Of a DNA stretch of 64,000 nucleotides, positions 57,915-64,000 are shown in pieces; within the stretch, counting starts at the first letter, position 1; every line of letters starts with the position of its first letter. The DNA lies in contig NZ_LQOU01000032.1 in NCBI RefSeq assembly GCF_002102155.1, positions 1-64,000 on the forward strand, written 5' to 3'. Source of the stretch: Mycobacterium europaeum. GTDB lineage: Bacteria > Actinomycetota > Actinomycetes > Mycobacteriales > Mycobacteriaceae. The notes under the pieces were generated by a model. It was not told where the DNA came from, did not search any database, and saw only the letters and a program-made list of their open reading frames with translations. Position numbers and translations under genes: made by a program.

Positions 57915-59210
57915 CTAGGCCGCGAGGCCGTCGGCGCCGTCGGTGGCCCGGCGCGCATCGCGCTGCGCGCGCTTGGCCCGCCGCCACCCCCGCACGGTCT
58001 CGATGGCGGTCTTGAGCCCGCGCCGCCGGCCGGTCTCCGGGTCGGTGCCCAAGAAGCCGGGCTCCAACTCGGCGAACATGCGCTCGCTGCGCGTTTCCGG
58101 CGCATCGTCGGCGCTGTCGCGCAAATACTGGTTGGGCAGCGACAGCTTGGCCAGCGTGCGCCACGTCTTGGCGTACTGCACCAGGAACGAGCCCGTGGTG
58201 TAAGGCAGGTCGTACTTGTCGCACACCTCGCGCACCCGCACCGCGATCTCCTCGTACCGGTTGCTGGGCAGATCCGGGAACAGGTGGTGCTCGATCTGGT
58301 GGGACAGGTTGCCGCTCATGAACCGCAGCACCGGCCCGGCGTCGAAGTTGGCGCTGCCCAGCATCTGGCGCAGGTACCACTGGCCCCGGGTTTCGCCGAT
58401 CATGTCGGTCTTGGTGAATTTCTCGGCGCCGTCGGGGAAATGGCCGCAGAAGATTACCGCGTTGGCCCACACGTTGCGGATCACGTTGGCCACCGCGTTG
58501 GCCTTCAGCGTCGAGGTGTATGTGGCGCCGGGTGACAGCGCGGTCAGCGCCGGGAACGCGACGTAGTCCTTGAGCACCTGCCGGCCCGCCTTGGCCAGGA
58601 ACTCGTCGACCCGCTGCCGGGCGTCGTCGTGGTCCATCCGCCTCTTGGCGATCTTGCCGAGTTCCACGTGCTGCAGGCCGACGCCCCACTCGAACAGGAG
58701 CATGAGCATGGTGTTGTAGACGAGGTTGAACAGGTTGAAGCGCTTCCAGCGCTGGTCCCGGGTGACACGCAGCAGGCCGTAGCCGACATCGTCGTCCATC
58801 CCGAGGATGTTCGTGTACTTGTGGTGCACGAAGTTGTGAGTGAAGCGCCAGTGCTTGGACGACCCGCTCATGTCCCACTCCCATGTCGAGGAGTGGATCT
58901 CCGGGTCGTTCATCCAGTCCCACTGGCCGTGCATGACGTTGTGGCCGATCTCCATGTTCTCGATGATCTTGGCCACGCCCAAGGTGACGGCCCCCGCCCA
59001 CCACGCCGAGCGGCGGGAACTCGCGGTCAGCATCAGCCGGCCCGATACCTCCAGCGCGCGCTGCGCCGCGATGGTGCGGCGAATGTAGCGGGCGTCCCGC
59101 TCGCCGCGAGAGTCTTCGATCTCCTGGCGGATGGCGTCCAGCTCAACGGCCAGGCTCTCGATGTCGGCGTCCGTCAGATGGGCGAATACGTCGACGTCGG
59201 TGATCGCCAT
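57915..59210 (-). CDS. desA3: DesA3, membrane stearoyl-CoA delta-9 desaturase
   Basis: The 431-residue acyl-CoA desaturase has the three histidine boxes of membrane di-iron desaturases: HNVMH (90-94), HNFVHH (125-130) and HQIEHH (304-309), plus hydrophobic stretches around 70-85 and 160-178. M. tuberculosis DesA3 makes oleate from stearoyl-CoA with electrons from the Rv3230c reductase, the next gene upstream. A TetR-like palindrome lies just upstream. The basic C-terminus (RRAKRAQRDARRATDG) matches a region that controls stability in the homolog. Confidence 0.95.
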   Translation of the reverse strand: MAITDVDVFAHLTDADIESLAVELDAIRQEIEDSRGERDARYIRRTIAAQRALEVSGRLMLTASSRRSAWWAGAVTLGVAKIIENMEIGHNVMHGQWDWMNDPEIHSSTWEWDMSGSSKHWRFTHNFVHHKYTNILGMDDDVGYGLLRVTRDQRWKRFNLFNLVYNTMLMLLFEWGVGLQHVELGKIAKRRMDHDDARQRVDEFLAKAGRQVLKDYVAFPALTALSPGATYTSTLKANAVANVIRNVWANAVIFCGHFPDGAEKFTKTDMIGETRGQWYLRQMLGSANFDAGPVLRFMSGNLSHQIEHHLFPDLPSNRYEEIAVRVREVCDKYDLPYTTGSFLVQYAKTWRTLAKLSLPNQYLRDSADDAPETRSERMFAELEPGFLGTDPETGRRRGLKTAIETVRGWRRAKRAQRDARRATDGADGLAA

Positions 59211-59270
59211 CGTCTTCCTTCCCTGCGGTCGATTTGTCGGTTCGAAAACCAGATCCAGACCTACGCTATC

Positions 59271-59294
59271 GTAACCTACGAATCCGTAGGTTAC
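59271..59294. promoter_or_regulatory. Perfect palindromic operator upstream of desA3
   Basis: GTAACCTACG-AATC-CGTAGGTTAC is a perfect 10-base inverted repeat about 60 bases before the desA3 start. The half-site CGTAGGTTACG recurs upstream of the reductase gene (60530-60566). This is the size and symmetry expected for a TetR/FadR-type regulator of fatty-acid desaturation. Confidence 0.85.
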
Positions 59295-59307
59295 CTGTGA
59301 GTAGCAG

Positions 59308-60504
59308 TTAGATGTCGAGCACACAATCGCCCGAGGCGGCAGACACACAGGTCTGAATCCGCGTCCCCGGGTCGTGTTCCGCGCCGGTGCGCAGGTCACG
59401 CACGTGGCCCTCCACGAGGCCGACCACGCACGACTGACATATACCCATCCGGCAGCCGAAAGGCATCTGCACGCCGGCACCCTCGCCGGCGTCCATCAAC
59501 GACGTCGCGGCGTCTGCGGCGACGGCGCGGCCGCTTCGTGCGAAGGTGACCATGCCGCCGGCCCCCGCCGGCGCGGCCTTGGACACGGCGAACCGTTCCA
59601 GGTGCAGCCGGTCGCCGACGCCCGCCGCCGACCAGAGCTTCTCCGCCTGGGCCAACATGCCCTCCGGCCCGCACGCCCAGGTGTGGCGGTCGCGCCAGTC
59701 CGGCACCTCGCGGTCCAGCAGCGCGAGGTCGAGCCGGCCCTGGGAGCGGGTTTCCCGCAGCGTCAGGCGATAGCCCGGATGCTCGTCGGCCAGCGCCGCC
59801 AACTCCGCGCGGAACAGCACGTCGGACTCGGTCGGCGCGGAGTGCACGTGCGCGATGTCACCAATCTGGTTGCGGCGCACCAAGGTTCGCAGCATCGACA
59901 TCACCGGCGTGATCCCCGATCCGGCGGTGAGGAACAGAATCGACGGCGGCGCCGGGTCGGGCAGCACGAAGTTGCCCTGTGGGGCGGCCAGCCGGACGAT
60001 GGTCCCCCGTTCGACGCCCGCCACCAGATGGGTGGACAGGAACCCCTCGGGCATCGCCTTCACGGTGATGGTCACCGTGCGCGTCGAGCCGGATCCGGAC
60101 GTCTCGGCCGGGCTGGACGTGAGCGAATACGACCGCCAGCGCCAGCGCCCGTCCATCAGCAGGCCGATCCCGATGTACTGGCCGGGCTGGTAATCGAAGT
60201 TGAAGCCCCAGCCGGGCTTGATCACCAGGGTGGCGGAATCCTCCGTCTCGCGGCGCACCTCGAGGATGCGTCCGCGCAGTTCGCGCGCCGACCACAGCGG
60301 GTTGGCCAGATGCAGATAGTCGTCGGGCAACAGCGGCGTGGTGATGCGTGCGACCAGCTTGCGCAGCGCATGCCAGCCGGGATGCCGCTCAGCGCCCGCG
60401 ACCACCGGCCGCTTGGTGTCGACGACGTTGCCCGTAATCGAGGGGTTACGTCTGCCCAGTGGAAGCTCCTGCTCACGATGCTGCGTCTTGCTTGCGCTCA
60501 CCAT
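59308..60504 (-). CDS. Oxidoreductase with FAD/NAD and 2Fe-2S domains, electron donor to DesA3 (Rv3230c equivalent)
   Basis: The 398-residue protein is a ferredoxin-reductase fold followed by a plant-type ferredoxin. FAD motif [12 protein letters not shown](P) region [15 protein letters not shown] and CGPEG precede the [2Fe-2S] cysteines in [11 protein letters not shown] and a fourth Cys in QTCVSAASG. It passes electrons from NADPH to DesA3. The ATG beginning [11 protein letters not shown] gives a slightly longer N-terminus than in M. tuberculosis. Its own promoter carries the same operator motif as desA3. Confidence 0.94.
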   Translation of the reverse strand: MVSASKTQHREQELPLGRRNPSITGNVVDTKRPVVAGAERHPGWHALRKLVARITTPLLPDDYLHLANPLWSARELRGRILEVRRETEDSATLVIKPGWGFNFDYQPGQYIGIGLLMDGRWRWRSYSLTSSPAETSGSGSTRTVTITVKAMPEGFLSTHLVAGVERGTIVRLAAPQGNFVLPDPAPPSILFLTAGSGITPVMSMLRTLVRRNQIGDIAHVHSAPTESDVLFRAELAALADEHPGYRLTLRETRSQGRLDLALLDREVPDWRDRHTWACGPEGMLAQAEKLWSAAGVGDRLHLERFAVSKAAPAGAGGMVTFARSGRAVAADAATSLMDAGEGAGVQMPFGCRMGICQSCVVGLVEGHVRDLRTGAEHDPGTRIQTCVSAASGDCVLDI

Positions 60505-60529
60505 TGTGGTCGACTCTGTGGGCCTCACG

Positions 60530-60566
60530 AAACCTACGGTACCGTAACCTACGGTTGCGTAGCCAG
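60530..60566. promoter_or_regulatory. Operator cluster upstream of the DesA3 reductase gene
   Basis: On the minus strand two CCGTAGGTT half-sites occur 13 bases apart, overlapping the 12-base palindrome TACGGTACCGTA. The same half-site forms the desA3 operator at 59271-59294. The arrangement lies about 30-60 bases before the reductase start. Confidence 0.75.
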
Positions 60567-60677
60567 TGTTCGGTGGGCGCGATCACATGCCCCGCCGGCC
60601 GCGGCGTGCTCGATCACCGCGGTGCGCGCCCGCGCCTTGTGGGGGACTGACCTAGCCGGCCGCACCGGCGGCGAGCG

Positions 60678-61033
60678 TCAACGCCCGGACCACGGCTTGG
60701 GCGCCACCCCGCCCAGCGCCATCGCCGCCGACGCGATGACACCGTCGGACAGCACGACGCCGACCGCCACCGACACCAGCGCGAACGCGTAACTGTGCCG
60801 GTCCCGCACCTTCAGGTACCAGGATTTCGCCGGGTACGGCGAGGGCGGGAGCTCGACGCCCACGATCAGTTCGGCGGGCTCGAGGGCATTGTCGATCTCC
60901 GGTGTCTCGCCGGGCAGGCGGAAGAACTCCCCGATCGGAATGCGGCGCGCGCCGCCGGGGCCCACCACATGCACCACGGCATCGAGGATCGTCAAGGCCA
61001 CCGCCATGTCGGAGGGATTCGTGGCCACGCACC
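60678..61033 (-). pseudogene. Fragment of molybdenum-hydroxylase FAD subunit
   Basis: A run of about 115 codons (from CVATNPSDMAVAL through ELIVGVELPPSPY, YLKVRDRHSYAFALVSVA and ALGGVAPKPW) matches the middle and C-terminal parts of the FAD-binding subunit of xanthine dehydrogenase/aldehyde oxidase-type enzymes (YagS/PaoB-like). The N-terminal FAD-binding half and a start codon are missing, and the frame stops soon after KPW. It sits between the desA3 reductase gene and the Rv3231c-like gene. It is almost certainly a dead remnant. Confidence 0.85.
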
Positions 61034-61039
61034 GCTGCC

Positions 61040-61558
61040 CTACAGCAGCTCGAGCAGGAACGGCAGCTCCTGGTTGGCGTACCACGCCAGGTCGTGGTCC
61101 TGCGCGTCGCCGACGATCAACTCGGCGTCCTCGTCGCCCAGGTCGGCGGCGTCGATGGCCTCGATCGCCTTCGTCACCGCCGGCTCGGCGCCGGGGTTGT
61201 CGACGTACGCGGCGATCACGTCCGCGAGCGCGACCGGCCCGCCGAGCCGCACCACCGCGTCGTCGAGGTCGGGCCGGTAGCTGACGTCGCCGGCCTCGGC
61301 GGCCAGCACCGCGCGCCGCGGCGGCAGGGAGCCGGTCGCGCCGGCCCCTTCGGCTTCCGAGTCCGCCAACAGGCGCAGCGAGGCCAGCGCCGCCTCGCGC
61401 AGCGCGACCTCGGCGAGCTCGTCGTCGTCGCCCTCGGCGTACGCCTCGCGCAAGGTCGGGGTCACCGCGAACGCGGTGCCGTTGACGGGCCGCAAAGAGC
61501 CGTCGGCGACCAGCCGCTCAAGCATGGCCAGCGTCGCCGGAATGTAGACGACCGTCAT
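61040..61558 (-). CDS. Conserved actinobacterial protein, DUF6912-like (Rv3231c equivalent)
   Basis: The 172-residue acidic soluble protein starts VYIPATLAMLERLVADG and ends DHDLAWYANQELPFLLELL. It matches the conserved hypothetical at this position in M. tuberculosis. No catalytic motif is visible. The ATG follows the ppk2 stop by a single base (TGACATG), so it is translationally coupled to ppk2. Confidence 0.85.
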   Translation of the reverse strand: MTVVYIPATLAMLERLVADGSLRPVNGTAFAVTPTLREAYAEGDDDELAEVALREAALASLRLLADSEAEGAGATGSLPPRRAVLAAEAGDVSYRPDLDDAVVRLGGPVALADVIAAYVDNPGAEPAVTKAIEAIDAADLGDEDAELIVGDAQDHDLAWYANQELPFLLELL

Positions 61559-61559
61559 G

Positions 61560-62420
61560 TCACGAATTCCCGATCAGTGTGGCCGCGTAGTCGTCGACGT
61601 ATTTGGACAGCTCGCGTGGCGGGCGCCGGTAGTTGCCGCTCACCACCGGGTTCTTGGGCAGTTTGACCCGAGGCCGCTCGACGTCGTGATACGGGATCGT
61701 CGACAGCAGGTGCGCCATCATATTCAGCCGCGCGTGCTTTTTGATGTCCGATTCCACGACATACCAAGGGCTCACCGGGGTATCGGTGTGCACCATCATC
61801 TCGTCCTTGGCGCGTGAGTAATCCTCCCGCTTGTACAGCGATTCGGTGTCCATCGGGCTCAGTTTCCATTGCCGCACAGGGTCGTTCAGCCGCGCCTTGA
61901 ACCGGCGGAGCTGCTCGCCCTCCGAAACCGAAAACCAGTATTTGCGCAGCAGGATCCCGTCGTCGATGAGCATCTGCTCGAAGATCGGGGTCTGCCGCAA
62001 AAACAGCGCATGCTCTTGGGGCGTGCAGAATCCCATGACCTTCTCCACGCCGGCGCGGTTGTACCACGACCGGTCGAACAACACGATCTCCCCTTTGGCG
62101 GGCAGGTGGGCGATGTAGCGCTGGTAATACCACTGGCCCCGCTCCCGGTCGGTCGGCGAGGGCAGCGCCGCGATGCGGGCGACCCGCGGATTGAGGTATT
62201 CGGTGATCCGCTTGATGGTGCCGCCCTTGCCCGCCCCGTCGCGGCCTTCGAAAACGACCACCAGGCGCTGGCCGGTATGGCGCACCCATTCTTGTAGCCT
62301 CACCAATTCCGTTTGCAGTCGGAACAATTCAGCTTCGTATACCTCATCGGAAATCCTGGGCGCGTTTGCCGCAGTTGATTTCGCCGGCCTCGCCTTGGCG
62401 CTCTTCGTCGCAGTGCTCAC
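61560..62420 (-). CDS. ppk2: PPK2 polyphosphate kinase
   Basis: The 286-residue PPK2 has Walker A GRDGAGKGG (59-67), Walker B VLFDRSWYNRAGVE and the lid GFCTPQEHALFL with the basic ILLRKYWFSVS segment. PPK2 uses polyphosphate to phosphorylate nucleoside diphosphates (GDP to GTP in mycobacteria), reversing polyphosphate storage. The GTG giving VSTATKSAKA fits; N-terminal Ala/Lys-rich tail is disordered. It is followed with one-base spacing by the Rv3231c-like gene. Confidence 0.95.
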   Translation of the reverse strand: MSTATKSAKARPAKSTAANAPRISDEVYEAELFRLQTELVRLQEWVRHTGQRLVVVFEGRDGAGKGGTIKRITEYLNPRVARIAALPSPTDRERGQWYYQRYIAHLPAKGEIVLFDRSWYNRAGVEKVMGFCTPQEHALFLRQTPIFEQMLIDDGILLRKYWFSVSEGEQLRRFKARLNDPVRQWKLSPMDTESLYKREDYSRAKDEMMVHTDTPVSPWYVVESDIKKHARLNMMAHLLSTIPYHDVERPRVKLPKNPVVSGNYRRPPRELSKYVDDYAATLIGNS

Positions 62421-62464
62421 ATCAACGAATGATAGAACCGGCCACCGATTTTCACCGTGACTAA

Positions 62465-63883
62465 TTACCGGGAAGCTTCCAGCAATTCCTCGAGCGATTG
62501 GCTCAACAGGCCCGGCAGCAGCTCGACGTCGCTCATCGCTTCGCGGTCGGCGTTGATGCCGAAATACAGCATGCCGTTGTAGGACGTCACGCTGATGGCC
62601 AGCGCCTGGTTGTGCAGCAGGGGCGGGACGCCGTAGGTCTCCAGCAATTTGGTGCCGGCGATGTACATCTGCGACTGGGCCCCCGGCGCATTGGTGATCA
62701 GCAGGTTGAACGTCCGCCTGGAGAAGCTGGGGAAACTGGTGGCGACCCGGATGCCCATGGCGTGCAGCGTCGGCGGCGCGAATCCGGACAGGGTGACGAT
62801 GGTCCTGGCGTCCACCAGGCGGGCGGCCGTCGGGTTCGACTCGGTGGCGTGCGCGATCTGCGACAGCCGCACCACCGGGTTCGGCTCCCCCACCGGCAGG
62901 TCGACCAGGAACGGCATCACCTGGCCGATGGCCTGGCCGGGGCCGGTCGCGTCGAGCTGGCTGTCGGCGTAAATGGACAGCGGCGCCATGGCGCGCACGG
63001 TCGCGGTCGGCGACACCGCCACCCCGCGTGACATCAGCCAGTTGCCCAGGGCGCCGGCGATCACCGCGAGCACGACATCGTTGACGTCGCAGTCGTAGCG
63101 CGCGCGCACGGTGCGGTAGTCGTCGAGGTTGCAGCTCGCGACCGTGAATCGCCGGTGCCGGGACACGTTGGCATTGAGCGGGCTGCTCGGCGCGGTGCCG
63201 CGCGCCACGGTCCGCGCGAAATCGACGACCCGGCGACCCGCGGCCAGGAGTTCGCCATGGTTGGTCACCAGGCCGCCGATCGTCGACCCGACGGCCTGCA
63301 GCTGGGTGGTCGGCCCCACGAACCAGTCGCCGATGGCCCCGAAGATCAGCCGCGCGTTGCCCGGGTCGCGTTCCGGGACCCAGATGTCCTCGACCAGGGC
63401 CGGCGGGCGCCTGGTGCGATCGGCGATGACGTGGTTGATCTCCAGCGCCGCCATGCCGTTGATCAGGGCTTGATGCGACTTGGTGTAGAGGGCGACCCGG
63501 TTCTTGGCCAGGCCCTCGACCAGATACATCTCCCATAGCGGCCGCGACTTGTCCAGCGGCCGGGCGGCCAGCCGGGCGATCAGCTCGTGCAGCTGTTCGT
63601 CGCTGCCCGGGGAGGGCAGCGCCGAGCGCCGCACGTGATAGGTGATGTCGAAGTCGGCGTCGTCGATCCACACAGGCCGGGCCGGGCCCACCCGCACCTC
63701 GCGCACCTTCTGCCGGTAGCGCGGGATTTGCGGCAACCGCCGTTCCACCGTGGACAGCAGCGTCTCGTAGCTCAATCCCGCGCGCGGACGGCGCAGGATC
63801 GACAGCGATCCGACGTACATCGGGGTGGCCGTGTTCTCCAGCCGGTAAAACGCCGCGTCCGATGGGGACAACCGGGTCACCAT
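62465..63883 (-). CDS. tgs3: WS/DGAT-family acyltransferase, tgs3-like, single intact frame
   Basis: The 472-residue protein is a wax-ester-synthase/diacylglycerol-acyltransferase: DAAFYRLENTATPMYVGSL, PLWEMYLVEGL and a C-terminal NLLITNAPGAQSQMYIAG. In the active-site motif HHxxxDG this protein reads HQALING (137-143), so the second, catalytic His is Gln and the Asp is Asn. The fold is kept but acyltransfer is doubtful or altered. In M. tuberculosis the same position is annotated as two genes (Rv3233c, Rv3234c); here the frame is continuous. The ATG follows GAGGAGGA. Nothing else recognisable lies from 63884 to the window end. Confidence 0.9.
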   Translation of the reverse strand: MVTRLSPSDAAFYRLENTATPMYVGSLSILRRPRAGLSYETLLSTVERRLPQIPRYRQKVREVRVGPARPVWIDDADFDITYHVRRSALPSPGSDEQLHELIARLAARPLDKSRPLWEMYLVEGLAKNRVALYTKSHQALINGMAALEINHVIADRTRRPPALVEDIWVPERDPGNARLIFGAIGDWFVGPTTQLQAVGSTIGGLVTNHGELLAAGRRVVDFARTVARGTAPSSPLNANVSRHRRFTVASCNLDDYRTVRARYDCDVNDVVLAVIAGALGNWLMSRGVAVSPTATVRAMAPLSIYADSQLDATGPGQAIGQVMPFLVDLPVGEPNPVVRLSQIAHATESNPTAARLVDARTIVTLSGFAPPTLHAMGIRVATSFPSFSRRTFNLLITNAPGAQSQMYIAGTKLLETYGVPPLLHNQALAISVTSYNGMLYFGINADREAMSDVELLPGLLSQSLEELLEASR

Positions 63884-64000
63884 AGGGCGCTGTCCTCCTC
63901 GTCGAATCATCGCCGGCGTCGCTGAGGGAGATTTCCCGCCCACGGTAATCGCCGGGCCGGGGCCCGGCCGAGCGCGGGTACGCGCGGGCGCGAGTTGTGC

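Overview
The window is chromosomal DNA of a slow-growing Mycobacterium, close to the M. avium complex or a relative. The evidence is very high GC, frequent GTG/TTG starts, WhiB proteins, MCE and AdnAB proteins, and a gene order that from about 5.0 kb to the right end matches, almost gene for gene, the M. tuberculosis segment Rv3193c to Rv3234c. Gene equivalences to M. tuberculosis are from memory of that genome; no search was run.

Layout. 0-5 kb is a variable left flank: a truncated mceA-type gene, a glutathione-peroxidase-like gene, a dodecin / DUF2267 / universal-stress operon behind a DosR-like box, the initiator tRNA, an HD-domain gene with a dps-like remnant, and a DJ-1/AraC regulator. 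5-15 kb holds a large UPF0182 membrane protein, a PDZ-Lon protease, a zincin-like protein, a ThiF/cyclodehydratase-like protein and an ABC1 kinase. A low-GC Fic gene has entered the 3' end of the zincin-like gene and is bracketed by an exact 170-bp direct repeat. 14.7-29.6 kb is a stress and DNA-repair block: whiB7 with a uORF/attenuator leader, uvrD2, mycoredoxin, nudC, a K+ channel, adnB-adnA, a lipase/hydrolase and an alkyltransferase-like protein. 29.6-44.7 kb holds moeZ, a TetR regulator, the DEAD-box helicase rhlE with a structured leader, a ParA-like ATPase, gpm2-entC-GNAT, a lipid kinase, whiB1 with a CRP-type site, and pdtaS.

44.7-51.4 kb is the redox-stress cluster: a biotinyl-domain protein, the 24-residue ribosomal protein bL37, rshA-sigH, an SDR, ybaK, a SRAP protein, aroA and rsgA. 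51.3-57.9 kb is accessory relative to M. tuberculosis: an HxlR regulator with a palindromic operator, a thiolase, an NmrA-like protein, DUF302, an unknown gene, a Baeyer-Villiger-type monooxygenase and an AraC regulator. 57.9-64 kb is lipid and polyphosphate metabolism: desA3 and its reductase sharing an operator motif, a broken molybdenum-hydroxylase fragment, a small conserved gene, ppk2, and an uninterrupted tgs3-like WS/DGAT gene.

The most unusual items are the Fic island, the whiB7 leader, a roughly 40-bp MIRU-like element present once between the K+ channel gene and nudC and as a 53-bp tandem array beside moeZ, a palindromic repeat translated inside the anti-sigma factor RshA, a possible long form of SigH, and the paired desA3/reductase operators.
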